A stretch of DNA of 36,625 nucleotides from Candidatus Campbelliibacteriota bacterium (GTDB lineage: Bacteria > Patescibacteriota > Minisyncoccia > Phycocordibacterales > UBA1006): assembly GCA_002698305.1 (NCBI GenBank), contig NZWR01000003.1, positions 74,794-111,418 of the forward strand, written 5' to 3'. Below, piece after piece: positions 19,352 to 28,146 of this stretch. The translations under genes and the position numbers were made by a program. Position 1 is the stretch's first letter, and each line of letters opens with the position of its first letter. Under the pieces are notes generated by a model. The model did no database searches and had not been told where the DNA came from. It saw nothing but the letters and a program-made list of their open reading frames with translations.

Positions 19352-20953
19352 ATGAAAAAAATATCTAAAACAATTAAAAAAAGTATCACAGGAATAGCAA
19401 TCATTTCCCTGGTGGCTTTGGCTTCGGTTGGGATTGTTCAAAATGCAGCAGCTCAGGGTGATCTGGCTGCTGGTGGAGGAAACTTCTCTCTAACGCAGCT
19501 TGTTCCTAGGGATGTATCTGGACTGGTTAGTCGCGTCGGGTCATTAACTATTGGTTCGCTGACACCAAACCCTAATATTAGCTTAGGTTTTATGGGTTGT
19601 ACTAATGAGAATTTTGCAGGCACTCCTTGTCTAATCGTTGAAGGGGCAAGCACCTTTGCCAAACTATGGTCAGATGGTGATTTCTTAAACACTAGTCTTG
19701 TCGGGGTATCATCTCTTTCAGAGGTTGGAAGTTTCGCTGTGCTTGATAATGGAAATAACAGTCCAACTTTGGTTGTGGATGATCTTCCAGGCACAGACGA
19801 CAGTATCATGATTAGTAGTCTTGCGTATTATGAAAATGGAGTCTTTGCACCGCGAGATACGACCACTCAACGTTTGGTCTGTGCTACCACTGCAGGAAAA
19901 CTAGTAACTTGTGGAGAGCCGGGTGGCGGAGATGGATCAAACCCAACAGATGGACAATGTGGTTCTGCAGACGGCGGAACCTATGCTAGCGCCCCTACAT
20001 CAAATTTATGTGATGAAGGAACGGCCAGTTCTGTTAGTTATGGGTCAGGGGCACGCGGTGGAAGCGGTGGTTGGACATGGACCTGTTACGGGACCTCAGG
20101 TGGATCAAATGATAATTGTTCTGCTTCTGTGCCACCTAATACGTACAGTTGGTACACTGGTGCATGGGGATCATGTACTGGAGGATCTGGAGGGTCATGT
20201 TCAGGAACACCAACAGGCGGCTCACAAGGAGCAAAAATTGATTGGAATGGTAACCTCTTTGATTGGACCGATGGTACGGTCTATGAATCAGTAGGAGGTA
20301 ATCCAGACACTATTACCGTGTGTGCTGGACCTGATGATTTACATGACTTATCTTCAGGAAAAAATCTTGATTATAATGCAGCAATTTCTAACACTGCTTG
20401 TTTCCGCGAATCGCCTCCATATTCATGGACAAACCCTTTGTACGAACCTTCTCTTGATGCAGAGAATTGGCATCAACTGCAGGTAACACCGGGTACAGGA
20501 GGAGATAGAACAAATCCTGGGAACAGTTCAACACCAGGATGGATTAATCAGGTGAATAATTTAGGAGCGAGCCCGCTGTATCAGCAAGGACAGCTTTATC
20601 AAAGTTATTGTAGTTACGATGGGACGACACCAAATACACAAATAGATTGTGGGCCAGGTGGCAGTTATGGTATATGGGTAGATGAAGGTACATCATGTAG
20701 TCCTATTACTAACTCATCATTACCAACACCACCAAACTATGCTGGCGATACAATTTGCGTGAATCAAAATACACTTTCATGTAATGGTTCAAGTCAAAGT
20801 TCATGTGAAGCTGTTTCAGGATGTAATTGGTCAGGAGGAACACCAGGAACACAAACACGTCTAGTACAATGTCGAGACCAAAATGGAAACGTAGTACAAA
20901 ATGAAGATTTCTGTACACCGCCATCAAAACCAGCAGAAACTCAAACCTGTTAG
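19352..20953 (+). CDS. Secreted Cys-rich modular protein (paralogous module)
   Basis: MKKISKTIKKSITGIAIISLVALASVGIVQNAAAQ signal peptide; DGQCGSADGGTYASAPTSNLCDEGTASSV...WTWTCYGTSGGSNDNCSAS. Start at 19352 preferred over 19334. Confidence 0.75.
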   Translation: MKKISKTIKKSITGIAIISLVALASVGIVQNAAAQGDLAAGGGNFSLTQLVPRDVSGLVSRVGSLTIGSLTPNPNISLGFMGCTNENFAGTPCLIVEGASTFAKLWSDGDFLNTSLVGVSSLSEVGSFAVLDNGNNSPTLVVDDLPGTDDSIMISSLAYYENGVFAPRDTTTQRLVCATTAGKLVTCGEPGGGDGSNPTDGQCGSADGGTYASAPTSNLCDEGTASSVSYGSGARGGSGGWTWTCYGTSGGSNDNCSASVPPNTYSWYTGAWGSCTGGSGGSCSGTPTGGSQGAKIDWNGNLFDWTDGTVYESVGGNPDTITVCAGPDDLHDLSSGKNLDYNAAISNTACFRESPPYSWTNPLYEPSLDAENWHQLQVTPGTGGDRTNPGNSSTPGWINQVNNLGASPLYQQGQLYQSYCSYDGTTPNTQIDCGPGGSYGIWVDEGTSCSPITNSSLPTPPNYAGDTICVNQNTLSCNGSSQSSCEAVSGCNWSGGTPGTQTRLVQCRDQNGNVVQNEDFCTPPSKPAETQTC

Positions 20954-20958
20954 TTTAT

Positions 20959-20981
20959 AAAAACTCACGCTGTGAGTTTTT
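20959..20981 (+). terminator. Rho-independent terminator
   Basis: AAAAACTCAC gct GTGAGTTTTT. Confidence 0.85.
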
Positions 20982-21022
20982 AATTTGCCTGTATTGCTTC
21001 AGAGGTGATATAATGGAAGTGT

Positions 21023-22156
21023 ATGAAATTACGTCTAAAAAATATTATTGTCGGTTCAGCTATGGGTCTTTTGATAGCGATAGGAGCCATCGCTGTGCGA
21101 TCAGAAATGACGCAAGCAGCTGATTCAACCCCATTAACGGTAGCAGGTGGTCGGGTACAGGATTTGCAAATACTTTCTCCAAGTACCCCAGGCTTCTATT
21201 CACAAAGCAATGATAATAGCGTAACAGTGCTCGGTTTAACAACATCAAACTCCCCTACTGTTTTCAAGTTGGCGGGACTTCCAATATTGAACGGTTTAAC
21301 AGCATATGGAAATTCATATTTTGGAAGAATGTATACAGGGTATAGTTCAATACCCACGTCAGGTGCAGGTTTTGAGGCGTTCTCTAGTGGTGAACCAGTA
21401 ACCCTGAGCTCAAGTGGAGGTATTAGAATTCAATCACAGGCGACCTCTGGCGGTGGTGAAGCGGGATTTGAACAGTCAATTTCTGGTAATATATACACTT
21501 GTGTAAATGACTTTGGAGTGCTGCAAAAATGTGGCGCACTTCCTGAATCAGCAAGCTGTGGGCCAGCTCATGAAGGGTCAACATCATCAGCTCCGTCATC
21601 AGGGTTGTGTTCTTCAGGAACCGCAAGTTCGGTAAGTCCAGGTGGAGCACGAGGTGGGTATGATTATACCTGGACCTGTACTGATGGTGCAGCTTCGGTA
21701 AGTTGTGGATCGTATCAATCAGGAGGTACTCTCACTATAAATGGTCAATGTGGATCTGCTGACGGCGGAACCTATTCATCAGCTCCAAGCTCGAACCTGT
21801 GTTCAGCAGGATCAGCATCTTCGGTAAATGATGGTGGAGCATTTTCTGAACCTCGGTACACTTGGACTTGTTCAGGTTCTGGTGGAGGGTCAGATGACTC
21901 ATGTTCTGCAAGCTATTCTTCAGGTGGAGGGGGAAGTCTTCCTGTAAATGGCCAATGTGGATCTGCAGATGGTGGAACCTATTCATCGCCACCAAGCTCG
22001 AACCTGTGTTCAGCAGGAAACGCAACAAGTGTACAGACAAATCCAGGTGTTAAAGGAAATCCTGGAACCTATACTTGGGATTGTAACGGAACCGACGGAG
22101 GGTCAGATGACTCATGTTTGGCAACAGAAGGTTCTGGAGGCGGAAAAGAAGGTTAA
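21023..22156 (+). CDS. Secreted Cys-rich modular protein with three tandem modules
   Basis: Signal peptide; three copies of CGxAxxGxxSSxPSSxLCSxGxAxSV...YTWxCxGxxGGSDDSC. Confidence 0.78.
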   Translation: MKLRLKNIIVGSAMGLLIAIGAIAVRSEMTQAADSTPLTVAGGRVQDLQILSPSTPGFYSQSNDNSVTVLGLTTSNSPTVFKLAGLPILNGLTAYGNSYFGRMYTGYSSIPTSGAGFEAFSSGEPVTLSSSGGIRIQSQATSGGGEAGFEQSISGNIYTCVNDFGVLQKCGALPESASCGPAHEGSTSSAPSSGLCSSGTASSVSPGGARGGYDYTWTCTDGAASVSCGSYQSGGTLTINGQCGSADGGTYSSAPSSNLCSAGSASSVNDGGAFSEPRYTWTCSGSGGGSDDSCSASYSSGGGGSLPVNGQCGSADGGTYSSPPSSNLCSAGNATSVQTNPGVKGNPGTYTWDCNGTDGGSDDSCLATEGSGGGKEG

Positions 22157-22177
22157 AACTCACATCTGTGGGTTTTT
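22155..22177 (+). terminator. Rho-independent terminator
   Basis: AAAACTCACA/TGTGGGTTTT hairpin with T-run. Confidence 0.75.
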
Positions 22178-22180
22178 CTA

Positions 22181-22210
22181 TTGACAAAATTATATTATGT
22201 AATGTATAAT
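22181..22210 (+). promoter_or_regulatory. Sigma70-like promoter
   Basis: TTGACA (22181-22186) - 18 nt - TATAAT (22205-22210), about 19-nt A/T-rich leader to the ATG at 22236. Confidence 0.6.
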
Positions 22211-22235
22211 TTAGAAAACCTTAAAAATTATACTT

Positions 22236-24149
22236 ATGAAAAATTTAATCTTTTTTCTTGCGTTTGCTTTAACTACTTTTTCGTATGGGCAAATACCAGG
22301 AGTATTGGAAACTGAATCCTCAGTAAGTATTGAGGATCTAAAAACAGCTGGTGTTTCTCTCGGTTCTACAGGAGATACTAATGCCGATGGAATTGATGAC
22401 TTTATCTCTCAAGGGGTACGTACATTATTTCCATTTACATTTGGCACGACTCAGCATTTATCTGATGGTACTGCACAGTATACAAGTAATAATACTATTT
22501 TTACTCAGACTTATGATGGAGCAGTAGTTTCTGCTGATGTGAACAGTGATGGACATATAGATGTTTTCAATGGTGGAGCTACTTCCGTTACTGGAAATAG
22601 ATCACCAATCGCTGAAATCAATTTTGGCTCTCCGACTGGTACTTTTAATACAATTACTTTAATTGGCTTAGATTATGTCCGTGCAGGATGGGTTGATTAT
22701 GATAATGATGGTGACTTGGATTTAATCTATAGCGGTATTGATCCGGCTACAGGAGATAATCGCCTACTCGGGTATCGTAATGATGGAGGAACAACCTTCA
22801 CCAAAGATTTGGATAACACTGAGTTCGCTCTTAATGTAGGAAGTATTACATTTGGAAATTTAAATCTTGATAGTTTCCCTGATATATTTATCACAGGTAA
22901 CGATGACGCTGGAGTACCTCAATCATTTTTATTATTTAATGATCAAAATTTTGATATTGGTTCTGTTATAACAAGTGGTTTTACCAAAGTAAGACAGTCT
23001 TCTGTCATCATCAAGAATATAGATGGTGTTCCAGGAGATGAAATATTAATTACTGGTACTAAATCAAATGAATTAGGTGCCGCTGATTTATATATTAATA
23101 ACGGAAATAATACATTTACTCTTATGTCACCTGCATCAGCCTTGCCGCCGTTGTCTAAAAGTAAAATTAGAATTATTGACCCATATAAAGATGGAACTCT
23201 CGTAGTTATGGCAATAGGTAATCTAGATAATGGACAAAAGTACATGGGTTTCCACGATGCAACTTCAACTAGCCTTGCTTTAATTGCAAATGGCCCCGAA
23301 GGTATGCATTCAGGAGATATTTTAGAATTATCTAATGGAGATGTTATCGCTATGGGAGAGACAGAAAACCTCCCCTCATCTACTCCAGTAGTTGTATATT
23401 TAAGAAACATGGTTTCCAATAATACTGATACTGACGGTGATGGCGTTACTGACGTTGATGAAGGTACTGATGGAACTGATCCGAATGATCGATGTGACTT
23501 TGTTTTATCTAGTCAAACCGTTGAACCAAGTACTGCTTGGAAAAACGACGATTGTGATAACGATGGTTTATCTAATGAAGGTGAGTTGAACAATGGTACC
23601 GACCCGCTGAATCCTGATACCGACGGTGACGGTGTTACTGATGGTGATGAAGCAGCCGATGGAACCAATGGTACTAATCTCTGTAGTTTTGTTTTATCCA
23701 GTCAAACACTTCCTCCAAGCACTGCTTGGGAAAACGCTGACTGTGATAATGACGGATTAAATAATGCAGATGAATTAACGATTGGAACCGATCCGCTGAA
23801 TCCTGATACTGATGGTGATGGTGTGCTTGATGGGGATGACAATTGCCCTCTAGAGGGACCTCCCGGTCAAGGTCAGACCAGTAATCCTGATGGATGTAAT
23901 ACCTTAGGTGTTGAAGATAATTCATTGAATACCTTTGTAATGTATCCAAATCCAGCAGACACGAGTGTAACAATTGAGCTAGAACATCAGACATCTGATA
24001 TTTCTATCGTGATTGTTAATATGCTTGGGCAAACAGTGATGACAAGTAACAGCTTAACTGTTGATGTCTCGCAATTGAGTTTAGGTATGTATGTTGTTCA
24101 GGTATCTACGGATATCGGTTCATCAGCAAAACGACTGATGGTACAATAG
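22236..24149 (+). CDS. VCBS/FG-GAP-repeat + TSP3-repeat secreted protein with a T9SS type A-like C-terminal sorting domain
   Basis: Signal peptide MKNLIFFLAFALTTFSYGQ; VCBS-like DVNSDGHIDVFNGG / GWVDYDNDGDLDLIYSG / NLDSFPDIFITGN; TSP3-like GTDPLNPDTDGDGVTDGDE; C-terminus FVMYPNPADTSVTIELEHQTSDISIVIVNMLGQTVMTSNSLTVDVSQLSLGMYVVQVSTDIGSSAKRLMVQ. Confidence 0.85.
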   Translation: MKNLIFFLAFALTTFSYGQIPGVLETESSVSIEDLKTAGVSLGSTGDTNADGIDDFISQGVRTLFPFTFGTTQHLSDGTAQYTSNNTIFTQTYDGAVVSADVNSDGHIDVFNGGATSVTGNRSPIAEINFGSPTGTFNTITLIGLDYVRAGWVDYDNDGDLDLIYSGIDPATGDNRLLGYRNDGGTTFTKDLDNTEFALNVGSITFGNLNLDSFPDIFITGNDDAGVPQSFLLFNDQNFDIGSVITSGFTKVRQSSVIIKNIDGVPGDEILITGTKSNELGAADLYINNGNNTFTLMSPASALPPLSKSKIRIIDPYKDGTLVVMAIGNLDNGQKYMGFHDATSTSLALIANGPEGMHSGDILELSNGDVIAMGETENLPSSTPVVVYLRNMVSNNTDTDGDGVTDVDEGTDGTDPNDRCDFVLSSQTVEPSTAWKNDDCDNDGLSNEGELNNGTDPLNPDTDGDGVTDGDEAADGTNGTNLCSFVLSSQTLPPSTAWENADCDNDGLNNADELTIGTDPLNPDTDGDGVLDGDDNCPLEGPPGQGQTSNPDGCNTLGVEDNSLNTFVMYPNPADTSVTIELEHQTSDISIVIVNMLGQTVMTSNSLTVDVSQLSLGMYVVQVSTDIGSSAKRLMVQ

Positions 24150-24192
24150 AATAGATCTTAATTGCCAAAATGTATTATTTTGAGCAAAAGAC

Positions 24193-24220
24193 ATCCCGCG
24201 AAGATATTTCGCGGGATTTT
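24193..24220 (+). terminator. Rho-independent terminator
   Basis: ATCCCGCGAA gatat TTCGCGGGAT + TTT. Confidence 0.85.
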
Positions 24221-24265
24221 GTTATATACAAAGGGCCAAATCAAATATGGTATACTAGAGACACT

Positions 24266-25066
24266 ATGTTTATAAAACCTAAAAAAATGATTGTTGCTAA
24301 TTGGAAAATGAATGTAACATCAGAAAAAGATGCTGAACGCCTTTTCCTTTCTATAAAAAATGTGGTCTCAAAACTTGAGTACACCAATATGATTTGCTGC
24401 CCTCCACATATGTATGTGAATCAGGTTGCACAACACGTAAGCAATAAAAATTACCGCGTCGGAGGACAAGATGCCTACCCAGAAGAATCAGGTTCACGAA
24501 CGGGAGAAACATCAGTATTGATGCAGAAGAATGCTGGAGCTGAATACATCATTCTTGGGCACTCGGAACGACGTCACCTAGAAACCAAACTGGATATTTC
24601 CCGAAAGGTAACGGCTGTTCTTGAGCACGGCATGATGCCAATTATCTGTGTTGGGGAAGAACAGCGTGACAAGAATTGGAAGAAAAATCTAATTCAACAA
24701 GTCCGTGATGTGTTTAATCGCGTACCAAAAAAAGAACCGGAAAATATCATTGTTGCTTACGAACCAATTTGGGCCATCAGTTCTGATAAGAAAAACCCAG
24801 CCACCTCTGCTGAATATATGGAGGCCTTAGAGGTTATTAAAAAAGAACTGCAAAAGATTTTTAAAACCGTCGCTGCAGCAAGTAAAATTCGTTTCTTATA
24901 CGGAGGCTCTCTTGATGATAAAAACATCGAAGACTTTTTGAAAAATGCCGAGGTTGATGGATTCTTGGTTGGTCGTGTATCACATGATCCACGAATTCTG
25001 ATGACCATGTTCAGACTTATCGAAGATCATGTTCAAAAAGAGCTCTTTGCACCAAAGGAAGAATAA
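24266..25066 (+). CDS. tpiA: Triosephosphate isomerase
   Basis: KMIVANWKMN, GGQDAYPEESGSRTGETS, ILGHSERR, VAYEPIWAI, LYGGSLDDKN, DGFLVGRVS. Start chosen downstream of TGGTATACT. Confidence 0.96.
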   Translation: MFIKPKKMIVANWKMNVTSEKDAERLFLSIKNVVSKLEYTNMICCPPHMYVNQVAQHVSNKNYRVGGQDAYPEESGSRTGETSVLMQKNAGAEYIILGHSERRHLETKLDISRKVTAVLEHGMMPIICVGEEQRDKNWKKNLIQQVRDVFNRVPKKEPENIIVAYEPIWAISSDKKNPATSAEYMEALEVIKKELQKIFKTVAAASKIRFLYGGSLDDKNIEDFLKNAEVDGFLVGRVSHDPRILMTMFRLIEDHVQKELFAPKEE

Positions 25067-25080
25067 GCCTTTGGTTTTTT
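25052..25080 (+). terminator. Rho-independent terminator overlapping the tpiA 3' end
   Basis: CCAAAGG aagaataag CCTTTGG TTTTTT. Confidence 0.8.
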
Positions 25081-25098
25081 CTTTGCTATAATCAAAGT

Positions 25099-26244
25099 AT
25101 GAACATTGTTGAACAAGTAAAAAATCGCTCTATTGCCACGGTAGATGATTTAAAAGGAAAAAAGGTAATTGTCCGCATAGATGTAAACACGTCATTAGGT
25201 GAAAATGGAACGGTTGATCCAGGGGAAGACTGGAGAATTTTAAAGTCGTACCGAACCATCGAGTATCTTCTTGAGCGCGAAGCATGCGTAATACTAATAT
25301 CACATATTGGCCGCGACCCAGAAGAATCACTTAAGCCAGTATATGAGTATATGAAAGAACATTTTACTCTTGGTTTTATTCCTCACTGGGATGCACAAGT
25401 TCTCGAGCATACTATTGAAAATATGCAGCATGGGTCTGTAGTGATGCTTGAAAATGTACGACAATTTGACGAAGAAAAGAATAACAATCTTGACTATCTT
25501 AACAATGTGATAGCGATGGCAGATTATTATGTGAATGACGCTTTCTCTGTTTCACACAGGAATCATGCCAGCGTATCAGCTATTACTGAAATGCTGCCAT
25601 CATATTTTGGCTTGCAATTTGCTGACGAGGTAACACATGTAGCTAAGGCCTTAGACCCTTCAAAAAAGAGCGTCCTTCTTCTAGGAGGAGCAAAATTTGG
25701 AACGAAAATCGATTTACTTGAAAAATTACTTCCTCAAATCGAATATGCTTTGGTTGGTGGAGCGCTTGCAAATGTTTTCCTTGATGCGCGTGGTATTGAT
25801 GTAGGTGCGTCTTTTAAAGACGATGTTGATATTAGTCACATGGTAGAAAACCCTAAAATAGTGCTCCCTATCGATGCAGTAGATCAGCACGGCGATATTA
25901 TTAGTGTGGATGAAGTACGTAAAGAGGATATGATTCTTGATATTGGCCACGCTACTGAAAAAGTATTTGAAAAAATTATTGATCAAGCAGAAATTGTTGT
26001 CTGGAATGGACCCATGGGTAAATATGAAGACGGATATGTATCAGGCTCAGTTGCTATGGCAGATGCCCTATCAAAATCAAAAGCATTTTCTGTAACCGGC
26101 GGAGGGGATACAGCAACGGTCATTCTTGAAGAAGATTTGGTAGATGATTTTGATTTTATCTCAACTGGCGGAGGGGCTATGCTTGATTTTATGGTTGATG
26201 GCACGCTACCCGCGATAGATGCATTATTAAAAAACAACAGCTAA
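25099..26244 (+). CDS. pgk: Phosphoglycerate kinase
   Basis: VIVRIDVNTSLGENG, LISHIGRDP, VMLENVRQFDEE, YYVNDAFSVSHRNHAS, LLLGGAKFGTKIDLL, WNGPMGKYE, SVTGGGDTATV. Confidence 0.96.
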   Translation: MNIVEQVKNRSIATVDDLKGKKVIVRIDVNTSLGENGTVDPGEDWRILKSYRTIEYLLEREACVILISHIGRDPEESLKPVYEYMKEHFTLGFIPHWDAQVLEHTIENMQHGSVVMLENVRQFDEEKNNNLDYLNNVIAMADYYVNDAFSVSHRNHASVSAITEMLPSYFGLQFADEVTHVAKALDPSKKSVLLLGGAKFGTKIDLLEKLLPQIEYALVGGALANVFLDARGIDVGASFKDDVDISHMVENPKIVLPIDAVDQHGDIISVDEVRKEDMILDIGHATEKVFEKIIDQAEIVVWNGPMGKYEDGYVSGSVAMADALSKSKAFSVTGGGDTATVILEEDLVDDFDFISTGGGAMLDFMVDGTLPAIDALLKNNS

Positions 26245-26258
26245 GCTGGTGTTTTTTA
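26228..26258. terminator. Bidirectional terminator between convergent pgk and rnhA
   Basis: AAAAAACAACAGC taa GCTGGTGTTTTTT (one mismatch). Confidence 0.75.
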
Positions 26259-26987
26259 TTGCTCAATACCCCATTCTTTGAGAATCTCTTGTTCATGGTC
26301 AGCTGAGAGGGCTTTTTTAAATTTTGCATTATTTCCTTTTACTCGTGCCTCACATTCTGCCCAAGAACTATGTTTTTGAAGCTCTCCATCTATGAGCGAA
26401 AGGTATGAATAGGCTTTTCCAGAAGATGATTTCTTCGATGCTTTTAATTGTTCCGACATATCTGGAACAGAGAGAACATTACCGTGGGGATACTGTGAAA
26501 GTCGCCCGCGATAGAGTGAAACATTTGTTCCTTCGGCAAGCTCGCGTGCAATATCATCAACACGTTCGTTTCCAGGAACCCCAACATGACCGCGGACATG
26601 TTCCCAGGTAATGCTTTCTTTTCCACGTTTTTCAATTAATTCATACAGCTGCTCCCACAGAGCTTTATTTTTAACAGGTTCTTTTTGTGCTGTAATCCAT
26701 CCGTTCTTTTTCCATCCATACATCCATTTGGTGCATCCATTGATAGCGTACTGGGAATCTGTGTAGAGAGTAATAGGTTCGGTGTTCATTTCAGCATAGC
26801 TCAAGGCCGATACAATAGCAGCAAGCTCCATTTCATTATTGGTTGTTTGTAGTTTGGTACCGCCAAGCTCAATCACCTCATCAAGCTCTTGATAGACAAT
26901 AAGCGCTCCCCAACCACCTGGACCAGGATTTCCGAGCGATGATCCATCAGTAAAAATAATAAGTCTTTTTTCTGGAGTAGTATTCAT
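26256..26987 (-). CDS. rnhA: Ribonuclease HI with C-terminal accessory domain
   Basis: IIFTDGSSLGNPGPGGWGALI, NNEMELAAIVSAL, LYTDSQYAING, WEHVRGHVGVPGNERVDDIA; C-terminal YSYLSLIDGELQKHSSWAECEARVKGNNAKFKKALS. Confidence 0.93.
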   Translation of the reverse strand: MNTTPEKRLIIFTDGSSLGNPGPGGWGALIVYQELDEVIELGGTKLQTTNNEMELAAIVSALSYAEMNTEPITLYTDSQYAINGCTKWMYGWKKNGWITAQKEPVKNKALWEQLYELIEKRGKESITWEHVRGHVGVPGNERVDDIARELAEGTNVSLYRGRLSQYPHGNVLSVPDMSEQLKASKKSSSGKAYSYLSLIDGELQKHSSWAECEARVKGNNAKFKKALSADHEQEILKEWGIEQ

Positions 26988-27057
26988 ATAAAAATTGTAA
27001 CATAGAAATGAATGTCATATTTCTACAGGTACCTATCATATCTGATACAATAGATAT

Positions 27058-27540
27058 ATGAAAAAAGGATTTACGCTTATAGAACTGCTTGTAGTGATTT
27101 CAATCATTGGTGTTCTCTCATCAACAATTTTAGGCTCACTGAGTGATGCTCGTTCTCAGGCTCGCGATGCACGAAGATTACAAGATGTTCGAAGTATCAA
27201 AACGGCACTCGAGGTATACTATGCCAACAACGGACAATATCCTGCTACTAGTTGGCAATATAGCCATACATCCAGTTGGGATAATTTAACGACGCTTTTA
27301 GGTGGATCTCTTCCAGTTGATCCTATTAATGAAGCGGCAACCACTTCATCAGGAGCTTATAGTTATTCATATTTTGCGCATCCAAGCCCTGATTACTGTG
27401 AAGGTCAGGCATATATGCTGCTCTATAACTTAGAAAATTCAATAGGAAACGACCCAGATGATGGTGTAACCTTTTGTAACGGCAGCACTTTTGCTTATGG
27501 AAATGTATTCGTAACAGGAGTATCACCTGCTGAAAACTAA
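27058..27540 (+). CDS. Type IV pilin-like / pseudopilin protein
   Basis: MKKGFTLIELLVVISIIGVLSSTILGSLSDARSQARDARRLQDVRSIKTALEVYYANNGQYP. Confidence 0.93.
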   Translation: MKKGFTLIELLVVISIIGVLSSTILGSLSDARSQARDARRLQDVRSIKTALEVYYANNGQYPATSWQYSHTSSWDNLTTLLGGSLPVDPINEAATTSSGAYSYSYFAHPSPDYCEGQAYMLLYNLENSIGNDPDDGVTFCNGSTFAYGNVFVTGVSPAEN

Positions 27541-27570
27541 TAGGTTGCATCTGTGCAAACATGGGTATAA

Positions 27571-27600
27571 AAAAAGACCAGATTTCACTGGTCTTTGTGT
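27571..27600. terminator. Rho-independent terminator between convergent genes
   Basis: AAAGACCAG atttca CTGGTCTTT. Confidence 0.75.
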
Positions 27601-27615
27601 TTGAATTCTTCTTGC

Positions 27616-28074
27616 TTACGCAACAAGAATCTTTACTCGATTCCGGCGGTAGCCACGTTTTTCGTTGAATTTACCTTTATAAATCATACGAATAGGACTT
27701 ACGACAATTGGGTCAATTACCTCAACACGCTTGCTCTGTTCATAGAAAGCTTCAGGTTCTTCTGCCACCTCTCCCCACTCTTCCTGGTAAGCTTGTAGCT
27801 GAAGTTTGTCTAAGAAATCTTTATTAAAGTTCGGTATTTCTACAGGTGATAGTCGTATACCTGCACGCAGAGGGTGCTGAAAAGTATCAAGAGCTTGTGT
27901 CTGATAATCACCGCAGTACTCATCACAGCAAAATTCTTCATCAACGCCATCAAAATCAAGGCAATACTCAAAGTGATTTTTCCGTACACGGTCATTCTCA
28001 AACGGATCACTGTTTTCAATCATTTGACCTGGGAATAACTCGTTTAATTCGTGGGTGGTAAGTTGAATACTCAT
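27616..28074 (-). CDS. Hypothetical protein with clustered cysteines
   Basis: 152 aa; EYCLDFDGVDEEFCCDEYCGDY; TGTTATAAT box upstream with about 28 nt between box and ATG. Confidence 0.65.
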   Translation of the reverse strand: MSIQLTTHELNELFPGQMIENSDPFENDRVRKNHFEYCLDFDGVDEEFCCDEYCGDYQTQALDTFQHPLRAGIRLSPVEIPNFNKDFLDKLQLQAYQEEWGEVAEEPEAFYEQSKRVEVIDPIVVSPIRMIYKGKFNEKRGYRRNRVKILVA

Positions 28075-28112
28075 AATGATATATTTTAAAATTGTTTTTA
28101 TTATTATAACAC

Positions 28113-28146
28113 AAAAAAATAAAAGTCAAACGACTTTTATTTTTTA
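28113..28146. terminator. Rho-independent terminator of recA
   Basis: AAAAAATAAAAGTC aaac GACTTTTATTTTTT. Confidence 0.88.

Noticed and set aside
21735-22120. CRISPR-like or diversity-generating-retroelement repeat
   Set aside because: Repeats are protein-coding modules (~200 bp) without spacer-repeat periodicity; no reverse transcriptase or cas gene seen in the window.
18205-22184. Gln/His/Met-rich alternative-frame ORFs (18205-18501, 18607-18867, 19911-20294, 21735-22040, 21948-22184)
   Set aside because: Shadow frames of the repetitive Cys-rich modules, overlapped by ORFs with signal peptides and coherent domains.
22236-24149. Treating the T9SS-like gene as an ordinary Patescibacteria TSP3 surface protein
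   Set aside because: TSP3-like repeats also occur at 13910, but the signal peptide, linker motif and YPNPA…GQ…G.Y.V complete C-terminal sorting pattern go beyond generic TSP3 content.
24170-24265. N-terminal extension of TpiA from 24170
   Set aside because: It reads through a perfect intrinsic terminator (24193-24217) and the TATACT promoter; homology begins near MFIKPKKMIVANWKMN.
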